Source: Arachnopeziza araneosa (taxonomy: Eukaryota; Ascomycota; Leotiomycetes; Helotiales; Arachnopezizaceae). Taken from it: a DNA stretch of 64,000 bases. The stretch is taken from NCBI GenBank assembly GCA_003988855.1, contig QYAI01000120.1, forward strand, positions 56,337-120,336, in the 5' to 3' direction. Every line of letters begins with the position of its first letter. The stretch's first letter is position 1. Below, in pieces: positions 33,666 to 45,692 of the stretch. The notes beneath the pieces are model-generated. The model was not told the DNA's origin and did no database searches. It was given only the letters and a program-made list of their open reading frames with translations. The position numbers were made by a program, and so were the translations under genes.

Positions 33666-34796
33666 CGAGGTGGGAGGGTTGGAATTCAAAGGAAAGATAG
33701 TGTGACTGTGAGATATTGAGGAAGTTTTGGATGGGATGGTTAGCTTTTAAAAAGAGGATTTAAAATTCAACTTATTTCCTTATCCTTCAAAGTATGTAAT
33801 TCGTCGATGCGGAATCAAATCCCAGAACACAATAGCTCCAAACCATTAAAAAAGGCAAGAGCTCTCCTGCCAGGATCCGTAACGAGCCGTGGGTGCGTGA
33901 TTGTTTAGGAGAGAAAAGGGGGAGGAGTATTGACTCGACTTGCTTGGCTGTGTTGATACCGACACGAAGCTTGGATGGCACATCTTAGTTCGTGCTGTCT
34001 GTAGAACGTGTAGAACGTGTACATCTACCTGCTCAGCGCCTGGTAGCAACTCGGCCGATTCTGGTCGACCTCAGATCAGCTCTGATGCTTGATCCGATGA
34101 GCTACGAATAGATAAACAAATACACTAGTTAGAGAAAGCAAAGAAATCAACTCACGTAGGCCATACCACAACAGAGAAAGGAACAACAATCGAGTTGAAT
34201 TGCTTGCTATTCACTATTCACTATTTCTCCGTTGCCTCCCCATCTCTCCGTTGCCTCCCCATCTCTCCGTCGCCTCCCCATCTCTCCCGAACAGCCCTCA
34301 ATGTTTATACCCCTCACATTACACCACTTCATCTCTACACAATACTCTCGCTACACACGTATCCTCCAAACGATCGCGTGGGTATATTAATCAACCGATA
34401 TGTGGCGACTAGAATCGCAATCGAGTATCCCATCCAATCAAATCAAACCATTCAGATCCAACCCAAATCCATCCCAAACCGACCCAGTTCCGTGTACCCG
34501 ACCAGTCATAATGCAAAAAGACATAAGCGAAAGACTTATACAACACGCGATGCAGGCGTTAATCCCATCACTCGTAGAAAAAATCCCATGCAAGAATAAA
34601 GCAGAAAATAAAACGGCGCCGAGAATGCTCTCCAAGCCTATCTGTCCATGATCATAGTCATATCTTCGTAAACGTCATGAGTAGCGTAGCGTATCCGCCC
34701 GTCCATAAAATAGGTGGATATAAACGCGGGTATCTCTGAAGAATGTGTAACTTATATACAGTACACAGAAACCCTCCTCTTTCTAACGTTGCTGCT
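33666..34796. other. Intergenic, with a short CT-rich tandem repeat
   Basis: About 1.1 kb without a gene. At about 34226-34289 a 20-bp unit (CTCCGTTGCCTCCCCATCT) is present in three copies. The rest probably contains 3' UTR sequence of the C2H2 gene. Confidence 0.5.
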
Positions 34797-36988
34797 CTAG
34801 TAAGCCGTAGCAACGTTCTCTTCACTCGTGGCAACTGCCACTAGAGCTTCCAAACGAAGCATGTTGCTGTCGGTGGTCTTTGGCATAGCCATCTGCTGTT
34901 GTGTGGGGGTTTGTTGTTGAGACGAGTAAGTATAGGCGCCGTCTCCTGTTTGGGGAGGGTATTGCCTGAGCGGGGAGGTGAATTCGCTGCCGTTCCTATT
35001 CTCAGCCCAGTCGCTTGCGTGAACGATGCCAGGATTATACTCGGCACCCGCCGTGGAACTAGATGGTGTAACTGGGATCCCCTCGGAGCTACTTGAATCG
35101 GCTGGAGACGTTCGTGCTACGGGTCCTTGATACCATCCCATTCGTTTTGCCTCGCGAGGCGTGACGGGAGGTGCCGACTGATGCTGCGGATGGTAGATGC
35201 TTTGTCCCGCGCTGGTGTGGGGACGAGCGGAATAAGTCGACTCTTCAAAGCGGACGGCCGGTTGTGAAGCTTGTGCTTGAGCTTGAAGGGCGCGGTTTGC
35301 TTCAGAAGCCCACTCCGTTGCGGGTGGTCCTTGTACAAGGTTGAGTTGGTTGAAGTTGCGCTGGATTCCTTGATCCCACTGTTGACTAGTTGGCCGTTCA
35401 GCTGGGTAGCTTTGTTGAGGGACGTTGATGCGACTCGGCGTATCAATCAACATCGGGCTTGGTTCCCGGCGGATGGGTGTGGCAGGTTTATGGAGAGGAT
35501 CAAAGCTCTCGATTCCAGGTAGACGCATGGGAGCTTGGAGAGGAGGTGCGTTGCTTGGGACAACCGGTGGCTGAGGTGGCGTACCTACAGCGTATGTATT
35601 TGGGGTTGTAACTTGTTGCAGGCGACTTGTAAAGGCGGACTGAACATTAGTATAGCTGTCCGGATGCCACGTCCTACGTCTCCAGGCTTCCTCGTTTGAG
35701 TTCGACATTGACTCTCTTCGTGACCAGGTAGAACCGGTGTTCGAATTCGTTGGGCTAGCAATCACGCTGCTTGATGGAGAAAATGGAGCCATATTTGGAT
35801 GCTGCATCTGTGCCATCGAAGGTGGGCCATAGTTATTTGCATGAGGAGATTGAAAAGGATTTCCAGCCGAAGGTACAGACAGTCTTCGTCCAGGCGTCCG
35901 ATGTCCAGAATATATGCTAGCCGTACGAGAGTGTGTAGACATGGGAGACTGCATCTCGTTGGTCCAACGTGGGCTATTCTGGCCATTTGAGAACGTTGCC
36001 GAGGTTGGGGTGCTGAAGCCACCAGGAGATTGAGCACGGTATTGGTATTGACCTGTTGGACTCTCTGGTCGTCCAAATATCTCCTGCGAGTACCTCGCGC
36101 GATCTCCTGCCATAACCAAAGGTGGTGGTCTCCTCCGGATCTCACTAGCTTGGCTGAATGCAGACCCGACCGAGCTGATACTTGATGTCGAGAGCGAGTT
36201 GCGATGATGTCCTCGGACGGGACCAGATTGACTACCGACAGTGTTCCCTCTAGAACGACTTCCTGGCGGCCTGACCCTATCTGTCCTGACCTGCCGCTGG
36301 AATCGGGTACCGGTTGCCGCCAGCGAATCTTGTGGGATGTCTTCGTTTTGGTGGACGGTTTGGGCATGCTGGCGAAGATTGTCGAGTCGCGAGAACCTGC
36401 GCGAGCAGTGGCACTGGAACGGGCGTTCACCTGTGTGTTTTCTGATCGAGTTAGCAAGATTCGGCTCTTGGTCGGGTTCTGGTACCTGATGTGTCTAGCG
36501 AGATGCTCACTGCGAGTGAAGCTCAGATTGCACGGTGGATAGTCTGTGCAGTAGAACCTCTGCGACTTTCCCTTCTTCTTCGTTCGGGTCCCGTCTGCGT
36601 TGACCACTTCATCACCAGAGCCTTCCTCGTCATCTTCTTCTCCTTCTTGGCCTTGCGTACTATCGTCTCCCATTTCCACGTCATCTTGCGAGTCTCGAGA
36701 TCGGTTGGAGTATTGCGAGTTGCCACGATTTAATTTGATGGTTGACGACTCTTCGGTGTCCGCTACAGGATTCGGTGTCGGCGGAGGGAACGAGTTCGCT
36801 GCAGGTAATGGGCGCTGGCTCGCAAGCGTACCAAAGTTGGCCCGGGTTGGCGTCGTTGCATCGTCTCGATTCATCTGTTGCAGCTGAGCATTTGGAGCCA
36901 TGTTTGGTCGAGGAGTTAAAGGATTTGTTTCTTCGCCGTGACGGGACTCGGGAACCAGCGTGGTGTTTACTGGACGAAAGGTAGCCAT
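34797..36988 (-). CDS. C2H2 zinc-finger transcription factor, two fingers
   Basis: Exons 36486-36988 and 34797-36441, with a 44-nt intron (GTACCA, branch TGCTAACT, acceptor ATCAG), give 715 aa. The intron falls exactly between two tandem fingers: finger 1 starts FYCTDYPPCNLSFTRSEHLARH and finger 2 is QCHCSRRFSRLDNLRQHAQTVH, with a linker KHTGERPF. The CxC spacing in finger 2 is unusual but seems a trait of this Pezizomycotina family, whose first finger resembles yeast USV1/RGM1. Before the fingers come an acidic segment (GEEDDEEGSGDE) and a KKKGK basic patch. After them lie 480 Gln/Ser/Pro-rich, probably disordered residues suited to activation. The long repeat-rich upstream region suggests an extended promoter or 5' UTR. 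Confidence 0.87.
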
Positions 36989-39900
36989 TGTCGGTGGGTG
37001 CGAGTTGTGGTTGGGTTCGCAGTATTAATGACGAAGGAGGCTGGGGATCGTCCGAGCGGCACAACGAGCAGAGAAGGTCGAAGGAGGTCGGGAATATAAA
37101 GGAATATTATATCTCTGCGAATTAAGACATAAGAGAGGGGGATTCCTGTGCGCGGAGCCGGATCAGGTACGAGAGGGTTGGGACGGAGCCGCAATCCACC
37201 TACTTCCCCAGATCACCAAACAGGCACGGCCAGACCAGCGAGCAGTGGGCGGTTTCGAAAATCTCTGAACGGGCCCAGCTACGATCAATCGACCTCTGGA
37301 TGGAACAGTTTGCGTGCACGATTAATGAGGGTGATATGATGATGGCGGGGGGGGGGGGGGCGACTTTGGTGATGGGAGACGTGATGCGACCGGCAGAGTT
37401 TCCCTGAAGCGCCCGTTAATCGCCAACAAGGATCAACCTTAGTACCAAGGAAAATGGTTTGTCGGAGAGCAGGTGGGAAAGTTTCGAGGAGATTAACGAT
37501 GCGAAGGTTGAGTCGCGGCTTTGCGGTGGTTGAGCTGTCAACGGGTATGAGGCGGCGGCTTGCTGTTGGACCTTGGACGAGTAGATCTGCGTGAAGGAGG
37601 AGAGGATTGGTAGGAACAAGAAGATGTGCGAAGGATTGGGTCAGAGGATGATGGATGGAGAGAGTCTAGTGTGACGATAAGCGACCTGGGCTTACGAATT
37701 GCATATGCGAAAAAGGGGAGAGAGAGAGAGAGCGGCGATGAAGGATGGGGAGTAGTGGGCCAAGGACAGCAGTGGGTAGGTCTGAGGAGGAGGAGGAGGA
37801 GGAGGAGGATTCTCATGCAAGGAGGAGGGAAGGCTGAGTTGTTTGGAAGCCAGTTTGGTCGTGTTCTTATGGGGGGGGTTCGACGAATCTTGGAGCGAGG
37901 AGAACGCCTGAGCCGTTCAGATCTAGCAGCGTCGCACAGTCGGAACCGTCGGCGAGAAGGGGTGTGGTGCAATAGGAAGAAGCAGAAGGAGAGCAGAACC
38001 TTGGACAAAAGGGATGGGGCGACGATGGAGGGGCACGCCGACGACTCGATGGTGGTAATGGTGGTGGTGGTGGTGGTGGTGGTGGTGGTGGTGCTCTGAC
38101 CCAGTGAGTCTGTTTGTCTCCGCTCGTGATGTGCCTGGTGCGAAGGTACAGGACGGCACAGCTCTTGATAATACCGAGCGCAATCTTTCTCTTTATTACC
38201 ACGTCGGATCAAGTGATGGGCGCGGGACTTGATTGCCTTGGTCAAAGGGCAGGAGGGCAGGCAGGCAGGCTGGCAGGCTGGCAGGCAGGCTGGCTGGCTG
38301 GCTACGCTTCCGCTTCTCTTCATCCGGCCGGTGGCAGTCAGCGCCTCTTCTCAGCAAGCAATAATATGGCCGCTGTTACTGTCTCTGACCTCACGACTCG
38401 AGGCTGACGGTCGCAGCAGCTGGTCCGAGGGAGCACGCTATCCTGCTTGTTTCATCAGTTCTGCGGTTCCTGAACTGCGTGCCTGTCTTTGCCGCATGAG
38501 GGAACATGCAGCTAATGGATGCAGCATGGGAGCACCAGCCATTCGTCCAGAGGTGGAGGTGGACTGCATTCGGATGGAGACAGGTAGCGAGCAAAAGTCA
38601 TCTATTCGGTCTTATCTCTTGGCGTGTGGATTTGATGGAGATGTCTTTAATATCCGCCGCCACCTACAGTATGACCTGCTGCCTCTTCTTGGGGCTGGGA
38701 CAAGTCAGTGAGGCCGAGTAGTACAGTAGTACTCTATGATCCCTGCGTAGCCCTGGCGAAGGCGGGGGGAGCTGTCTCTTAGCTGTCTGTGAGCTGCCCA
38801 TGCCATATCAACGGCTTTTATCGGATCGAGGGGCACAAATCGCCTCCCTACAATACAGTACAGTACAGTACAGTACAGTACAGTATCCCAGTTCGTGATA
38901 AGAAAAGTCGAGGGGCGCGCGGGCCCCGCGCTCACCGCCCAAAAGTAAAGGGCTTGATGCAGCCACGCCACCAGGCAAGCCTCTGCTATTATTAACAAGC
39001 ACCACTACTACCACCACCACCACCACCACCACCATCACCACCACCATCCACCAAAGCGTCGTGTCGTGCTGATGGGAAACCCGCCCATCGAATCATCATG
39101 CTATATCAGAACTTGACCAGGCTGACCTCATGTCTGAAGGTAGTCTAGATGGGTTTGCTCTTTTACCTCTCAGCTCACGGAAGCCAAGAACCGACCTAAC
39201 CGACCGACCGACCAACCGACCGACCAACCGACCAACCTCCTCTTCTTTTCCCAACAACCAGGACAGGACAACCACCACCACCACCACCACCACCTCTCCG
39301 CCGTACAACCCCAGATGCACCTCTCTTCGTTGCGCAAATCTTGCTCCCTCCCTCCCTCCCTCCCTCCGATCCTCCTTCTCGAGTCACGACGTGCTGCCCC
39401 CGCCGCTTTACATGCCGGGTTTCACTTCCCGCTGAGAGCCTCCTGGATCAGCCATCACTGCACCGACAGACAGACAAACGCCGCGCCCTGCATCTCCCAT
39501 CCAACCATCGCCACCAAACTCTCATCACACTCACAGGACCATGCAAGGCACAAACTCAACGCAGCGGCATTCACCTCCAGCAGACAACCGCACCGAGTAC
39601 GGGAGCTGACTGGCGAGAGGAGAGCCCCCATCACCAGATGGGGAACCTTGGGTTCCACTACATGGCGCAGCGCCATCACTGCATCAGCCTTATTTTCGCG
39701 AAATGCGACCAAATCGAGGAGCGCGAGAAAGCTGCGTACCTCGTGCCTGTCCTGGTGCCTGGATCCTCTGGTGGGTCATCCTGGATCTTCCGATCGAAAC
39801 TTGATCAGTCCCAGGTCGCCTCGTTCGTCTGCCGCACGTCGACATCGGGCATCACGGGATGGCCTCGAATCCACTTGCTCGTGGATGATTTTTTGCCCCC

Positions 39901-41318
39901 TACCCACATCGTCGGCCTCGACTTTCCGACGTGTCGTCAAGTTTTGTTGTTCGGATTTCTGCTTGCCAGTGTTGTCCTTTATCAGCTTCACACCCTCATT
40001 TCTACCCCCCAACATCTGAAAGATATTTCGGGATAGTGACAGCGCATCGCTGGATGCGTGGTTCTGTCGTGTTGGTTTCCCATGTCCCACTACATCAGCT
40101 TTCTCATTCTCCCTGGGCACTCCTTGCTCAAGTCATCTTCCCTGTCCTTGCCACTTCTTCTAGAATATCCACCGTGAATGTCCTTTCACTCCCATCCTGG
40201 TCGAGAGCTTAATACAACCTCCTAAACTTTTGGTGGCGGCCAAGGACTCGACTCGCATCGTAGTCTTCCCCACTTCTTCCTTGGAAGTACCTACAACACT
40301 CGTTCACGCAAACCCGCTATTGGTGTAGTTTTAACCATGTTGCTCCAAGAGCTTATCTTCTTTCCTTGCATCTGTTCTCTGTCGGTCATCGCAATCGATC
40401 CCCAAACCTGCGCTACTCGTGCATTTTCCAAGTCTGGCCTCACCCCACGTTTCTACTCGAGCATGAGTCAATAGAGAGTTCTTGATTTTGATTCTTTTTG
40501 ATTCTCAAAGGATTGTTCTTTGCTTGACTCCCAGTGTACTTTTTGAGATCTATAGAGATTACAGTGGGCTCACTTTGGTACAAATTATGGCCGAAGTCGT
40601 GGTATTTCGAGTCACGTGACTAAAGCTACTCAAGAATTCAGCCATCCAGAAGGTATACCCACATGCAAGAACTTGAAAAAGTCATTCAATCAACTCCATG
40701 GAAAGGTGGTTACCCAAAAGCTCCATGCTTCGGTGCTTCATCCTGCACGTGATACGGCTAGATGTCACAATGCCGAAAACGTTTGTAGATTTCTTTGTTG
40801 ATTCCTAGCTCAATGAGATCAGATATCTCAGGAGCATGTAGAATGTATCCAAAGACTGGTTTCTTTGTTTCAGCTCTATCAAGCCAGACCACCTTGCCCT
40901 GCAATCACCTTCGGTTCGGGAGAATATGACGGGTCTTCAAAATGAGGATTCGATCATCCTACTTCACCCGATGTTCTATATCTTTGACCGAGCTTTGTAG
41001 TTGGTTGTCAATGTAGATTGGGGACTTAACCTTCTTACTTTTCGATATTATTGCGCCATTCTCAAGGAAGAAGGCACACTAGATCTGTAGCTCCTTGTTG
41101 GACAGATTCCAAGCTTTCAAAGGATGTCTCTTCACATGCAGTACTTGCTTTGTACGTTCGGTGACGGACCGAACTAGGCTTTTGAACGCGCGAAATATTT
41201 GGATGGTGCTGATTTCTTTGTATTGCAAACGGATATTTATCACACCGACATATCTGGTTCATGGGCTACGCTTCCCAACGTTCTTGTTTTTGACTATCAA
41301 ACAACACGAGGGAATAAA
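36989..41318. other. 4.3-kb region without supported gene, rich in microsatellites
   Basis: No gene could be supported. The left 2.5 kb is crowded with simple repeats (listed separately). Two overlapping ORFs of about 230 codons at 39315-40036 run in different frames of the same CT-rich DNA and look non-coding. The stretch probably includes the C2H2 promoter and long leader, and the promoter of the coiled-coil gene. Confidence 0.5.
37347..39368. repeat. Cluster of nine or more microsatellites
   Basis: In order: G14 at 37347-37360; (AGG)n at about 37784-37809; (GTG)n at 38050-38093; GGCA/GGCT tetranucleotides at 38255-38303; (ACAGT)n, about six copies, at 38855-38885; (CCA)n at 39002-39051; CCGA/CCAA tetranucleotides at 39198-39236; (CCA)n at 39272-39298; and (CTCC)n at 39348-39368. 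Confidence 0.85.
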
Positions 41319-44300
41319 ATGTTAGGTTTAAGTCGGCAACTTGATCCTGGCTTAGAAGCTAGGTGTTGGGAGCAAGTCAGAGCTTTGAAAGAACAATGCA
41401 AAGTATATCAAGACATCATCTCCGAAGCCAGCTTCCCCAACGAAGCCAGCGGTCCCAGCACTATCATAACCAGAAATCAATTAGATGAGATCACCACTCA
41501 GCGCGACGTATATAAAGCCCGAATTCAAACACTTGACGAGCAGGTCAACTCTCTCCAACCATTCGAAGATCAAGGGGCACGAGGATTTGATCGTCGAGTT
41601 CAGGTTCAAGCTGAAGAAGCAATCGATGAACGCGATGCTCTGAAAAAGAAGATTGAGGGAGAAGGCGGTTATGAAGAGCAGCTCAGGACCCTTCAGCATA
41701 TGCTTCTTGATCCCATGGAGGCCAGGGAGAATCTCTTCCACCGACTGGCTGAAACCAAGAGACAAGCAGAAGTTGATGTGAAAGCTGCTGAGGTGACTGC
41801 ATCAAGATGGAAGGCAACTTATTGCAAAGTGGAGGACCAATTGAAAGACGCTCAATTTATGGTACGGTATTATGCGGAAGGCTTTGACAAGGTCAAAGCA
41901 GAACGATGTCGTTATCAAGCGCGCTTGGAGCATTTACAATCAAAAGGAATTGACACCAGACATCCGGACGATATTTCCACAGCCAAAAGACGTGCCAAGA
42001 CAGAGGAAGATGAGGTGAGAGGTTTTGACTCGGAAGCCAAAGATTCCTTGGACGAAAAAATATTTGATGTCGATGTTGATCTAAGTGACGTCTCCCCGGA
42101 AGAAGATTCTGCGCCGGTAGTGAAGGATAGTGTGTCCGACGAAATCCGAGACGCTATTGTTAAACTCTTTGATTTTATCACCCAAATAAAATTGCAACCG
42201 CCAGGAGTACCACCAATCGTTGGGGGCTCGGGACACGAAGCATTTGCAAGTTGGATTCTGCAATTTCAAGAACGAATCAAACTTGTCGAAAATACAGATG
42301 CAGAAGAAGTAAGCCATGTACTTGAACCTAGATCTTGGGGTGAAGATGGCAGTGGCCCTCTGCGCCGCGCGATCAGGTGGTTACGTCGCGCGATCAGTCT
42401 TGACTTTGGCAATAAACCACCCGCGGATAAGACGATTGTGCTCGAAACAGCGAAAGACCCGCCCTCCCCAGTGCAGAACATGAGTTTGGATTATCTGCTT
42501 GAACAGCATCAATCATACGAGAATGGAGACCTGGGCCTCAAAGAAGCAGATCTGAGCAACTTATCTCAAGCATATCAAGAACTCGATCGAATGTTCTATC
42601 TTGATACCGAAATCGACATTGGCATCATACCCCATATAGAGGTCCATCGGGCACAGATACCACCCTCTATTCCGCTCTCAGCCCAGGACGATCATAATTT
42701 GGATGCAATGGATGTTGATGATCCTTTTCCCATCAAAAGACCAGCGATAGGAGAAGCAGATCTTAGAGTTCTCGATACAATATTTCGCAATCTCCCCACA
42801 GTCCCACAACTTACGGTGGAAGAGCAACTGCATAAGTGTGGAGAGGAGCGTGATGACCTAAGAGCGCAACTGCGAGCCTTGGGTGTCGAGAAGAGCCAGC
42901 TTGAAAGGGACCTCCACTGGGCCCGGGATCAACTCGGGTCACAACCAGCATCTCTCGGCGATGCCACCGACCAGATCACGCGTCTCACCGCCGAGGCACA
43001 GACACACGAGGCAAATATTGCCAGCTTGAAAGCAGAGCTCGAGACACAGCTCGAGACGTCGAGAGTGGAGCGAAACAGGATCATTGTTCAGCGGGATGTG
43101 GCTGACTTTGGGCTGGCCAATTTGCGGGGACAGCTCGACAACGCTGTGAAAGAACGGGATGCGTTGCATGGACGGTTGAAGCAGATGAAAGCCTGGCTAG
43201 ATAAATGCGAACATGGCTCTCGGAAAGCCGAGAAATTACTACACGCAGTCTCGAAACAATTGAGCCAGGTTACCACTGACCGAGATGATCTACAGTCGAA
43301 ATTAACAAAATCCAATGAACGGCATGATCACCTGGTGAAAACGCTACAGGAAACCTCCTCACAACTAAGTCAAGCTATCTACGACAGAGATCAAGCCGTT
43401 GACGAAAGCCAGCAATCATCCAGCCGTCTCGCCGCAGTGAAAAACATGTTGGCGGAAACGCAAAAACGGCTAGCAAGCCAATGCACGAACGTCAGTGATG
43501 AGCACGCCGTTGCAGAATTACAACAAGAGCGTGACCAACTAGCAGACGCTCTGACCCAACGCACCACTGAACGTGACGAAGCCATCCACTCTCTGGCTGA
43601 ACGAACGGCTGAGCGCAACGGTGCACAGAGACGTATCCGTTTGCTGGAGGAATCAACTACTGAGCTGACTGAACAGCTCGAGGCTTTGAGGACGGAGATC
43701 TCGGAGCTGAAAGTCGAGATTGAAAATCTTAGGCACCAGAGAGACGAAGCGCTTGCGGACTTTAGTGAATTTCTGGAGGAGGAGAGATCTAAGGATAAGG
43801 CCAAAACCGATACAACTACTCAAATTGAAGATGATTCCAAGGATGAAGCTGAATTGGCTACATCACTCGATGCGGCGCAAGCCAGAGTACTAGAGCTAGA
43901 AGAACAGGTCTCGACACTTACAGCCGGCTACGAAGAGTGTATCGGGAGAGAAGCTTCATGGGGTACAATACTCGATGCGTCGCAGGTCAGAGCACTAGAG
44001 CTGGAAGGGCAGCTCGCATCACTCAAGGAAAAACACAAGAGTGATAAGAAGAAAACAGATAAAGGAAAAGAAAAGGCAGATGAAGATGAAGACGATGACT
44101 GCGATGAAAAACTCCACAAGGCATTGACGGAACGAGATGTCGCTATCTATGAGGCCCATCTCCTACGGGATAAAGAAGAGGAACTGACCAAGAAGAAAGA
44201 AGCTGCCGAACACCGAGCCCAAGCAGCGGAATCTCAACTCTCCAAAGCCCAAAAGCAAGCTGCGGGAAATTCTCCCCCGGTGAAAGCGCAAGGGGAAGTA

Positions 44301-44819
44301 TATGTTCGTCTCCTCGAAGTCCTCGAAGAACGAGACACGGCACTTCAACGGGTGACAGAGTTGGAGAATGAGGTGAAACGGTTAAGGGCCAAGAAGGAAG
44401 GACGTGATAAGGGTGGGAAGAAGAAGGATGACGAGAAGAAGAAGAAGGATGCGAAGAAGAAGGATGACGTAAAGAAGAAGGATGGGAAGAAGAAGGATGA
44501 CGGGAAGAGGAAAGGGAAGAAGAGAGACCGAGATGACCAAGACGAGGACAAGCCCGCGCCCAAGAAACCAAAGCGAGAACCCAAACCGAAGAAGGCCAAG
44601 TCTTCAACAGACAAGGGCAAGAAGAGGGGAGATGCTGCTCGTCCTGTGGTCATGGTCCTTCCCAGAGCGGCTCCCACTCCTTCTCCAGCTCCCGCTGATC
44701 CGACCACCATCACCGCGAGCGCCCTCGCCACCGTTGCCCCCCACCGGCGACCGCGCGCAGCCCACAACCCGAACCCGAACTACGGGGGCAGGAATCAGAA
44801 TGGAAGAGTGAGGAGGTAG
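41319..44819 (+). CDS. Large coiled-coil protein with Lys-rich C-terminal tail
   Basis: A single-exon 1166-aa protein from the ATG at 41319; the frame extends upstream without another ATG. Roughly residues 10-250 and 510-1020 are almost continuous heptad-rich coiled coil (Glu/Lys/Arg/Gln/Leu), separated by an acidic segment (EEDEVRGFDSEAKDSLDEKIFDVDVDLSDVSPEED) and a more globular part. Residues about 1020-1090 form a basic KKKDD/KKKDG repeat tract, then KRDRDDQDEDKPAPKKPKREPK, which resembles nuclear localisation signals. The end is Pro/Arg-rich with an RGG-like YGGRNQNGRVRR. It has no recognisable enzyme domain. It may be a structural, nuclear or cytoskeletal scaffold; the function is unknown. 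Confidence 0.75.
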   Translation: MLGLSRQLDPGLEARCWEQVRALKEQCKVYQDIISEASFPNEASGPSTIITRNQLDEITTQRDVYKARIQTLDEQVNSLQPFEDQGARGFDRRVQVQAEEAIDERDALKKKIEGEGGYEEQLRTLQHMLLDPMEARENLFHRLAETKRQAEVDVKAAEVTASRWKATYCKVEDQLKDAQFMVRYYAEGFDKVKAERCRYQARLEHLQSKGIDTRHPDDISTAKRRAKTEEDEVRGFDSEAKDSLDEKIFDVDVDLSDVSPEEDSAPVVKDSVSDEIRDAIVKLFDFITQIKLQPPGVPPIVGGSGHEAFASWILQFQERIKLVENTDAEEVSHVLEPRSWGEDGSGPLRRAIRWLRRAISLDFGNKPPADKTIVLETAKDPPSPVQNMSLDYLLEQHQSYENGDLGLKEADLSNLSQAYQELDRMFYLDTEIDIGIIPHIEVHRAQIPPSIPLSAQDDHNLDAMDVDDPFPIKRPAIGEADLRVLDTIFRNLPTVPQLTVEEQLHKCGEERDDLRAQLRALGVEKSQLERDLHWARDQLGSQPASLGDATDQITRLTAEAQTHEANIASLKAELETQLETSRVERNRIIVQRDVADFGLANLRGQLDNAVKERDALHGRLKQMKAWLDKCEHGSRKAEKLLHAVSKQLSQVTTDRDDLQSKLTKSNERHDHLVKTLQETSSQLSQAIYDRDQAVDESQQSSSRLAAVKNMLAETQKRLASQCTNVSDEHAVAELQQERDQLADALTQRTTERDEAIHSLAERTAERNGAQRRIRLLEESTTELTEQLEALRTEISELKVEIENLRHQRDEALADFSEFLEEERSKDKAKTDTTTQIEDDSKDEAELATSLDAAQARVLELEEQVSTLTAGYEECIGREASWGTILDASQVRALELEGQLASLKEKHKSDKKKTDKGKEKADEDEDDDCDEKLHKALTERDVAIYEAHLLRDKEEELTKKKEAAEHRAQAAESQLSKAQKQAAGNSPPVKAQGEVYVRLLEVLEERDTALQRVTELENEVKRLRAKKEGRDKGGKKKDDEKKKKDAKKKDDVKKKDGKKKDDGKRKGKKRDRDDQDEDKPAPKKPKREPKPKKAKSSTDKGKKRGDAARPVVMVLPRAAPTPSPAPADPTTITASALATVAPHRRPRAAHNPNPNYGGRNQNGRVRR

Positions 44820-44999
44820 GGTGTTGGGTTGATGGAAGTCTTCAGAAAAGATCAAAATTTGAGGGTTGAGTTGGGTTGGGCTGATTGGAGTTGGAGTTTG
44901 ATTTTTGATATTTTTGGGATTGGGTTTGAGGATGGGTGAATAGGGTAGATGGTGGTAGAGGGATCGAGGATGGGTGGATGGTGAGATGTTGCACTTTGC

Positions 45000-45470
45000 T
45001 CTCTATCTCCGTCTTTAGTTTTTTAGTTTGGGTAGCTGCGATGGTGTTGGATGAGGAAGGTTTAATCTTGTTCTAAGCTTACATGTCTTGTTAGTTTGTA
45101 CAGCTATGGGAGTGTTGTTAAAAAGAAGATGTTTAATCTTGTTTAAATCTACAGATCTTAAATTGTAACTTGTTAAGAATAAACTTTAACTTGACCTCTT
45201 CTCTATCTTTCCTCTTAAGTAGCTACGAGGGTATTAAATAGGGAATGTTGATGTTGTTTATATCTCTTGATCTTAGACTGCGCTCGCTAAGAATAAACTT
45301 TGAGTTGACTTTTTTTTCTTCCTTTTTTTTCTCTCGATTTTTGTTTTCTTTCGCGGGCTATAAGGGTGGTGAATAGGGGAATGTTGATGTTGTTTTAAAA
45401 GGTGCGGGGCTTGGACCGTAGTTTGTCAGGGATGAACTTTGAGTTAAACTTGTTAGGGGTCAACCTTGCG
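45000..45470. repeat. Degenerate tandem repeats of about 110-130 bp
   Basis: Three to four diverged copies follow the same order: a pyrimidine-rich start, GTAGCTACGAGGGT-like, AATGTTGATGTTGTTT-like (or TTTAATCTTGTT), a variable part, then AAGAATAAACTTTGAGTTGAC-like. The best preserved start at about 45100, 45222 and 45357. Confidence 0.55.
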
Positions 45471-45543
45471 GTCAAACTTTACGCCTGAATTTCCGGCAGT
45501 GAGGTGTTGGTTGGAGAGGAAGTCTTCGAGGGAGAAGGAGAAT

Positions 45544-45692
45544 GTTGAGTTGGGGTTGAGTTGGAGTTGAGTTGGAGTTGAGTTGGAGTTGGAGTTGGGG
45601 TTGAGTTGGAGTTGGAGTTGGAGTTGAGTTGGAGTTGGAGTTGAGTTGGAGTTGGAGTTGAGTTGAGTTGGAGTTGGAGTTGGAGTTTAAGT
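45544..45692. repeat. GTTGGA/GTTGA minisatellite
   Basis: About 150 bases built only from GTTGGA and GTTGA words, giving TTGGAGTTGAGTTGGAG-like runs. The complementary strand reads as Asn/Ser/Gln/Leu-rich or Pro/Thr-rich nonsense in every frame. Confidence 0.85.

Noticed and set aside
37538..38323. 261-codon minus-strand ORF and its plus-strand counterpart
   Set aside because: The translation is mostly poly-Thr/Ser/Pro/Cys made by microsatellites.
39315..40036. Two overlapping ORFs of about 230 codons
   Set aside because: They occupy the same CT-rich DNA in different frames, show no domain-like composition, and begin in simple repeats.
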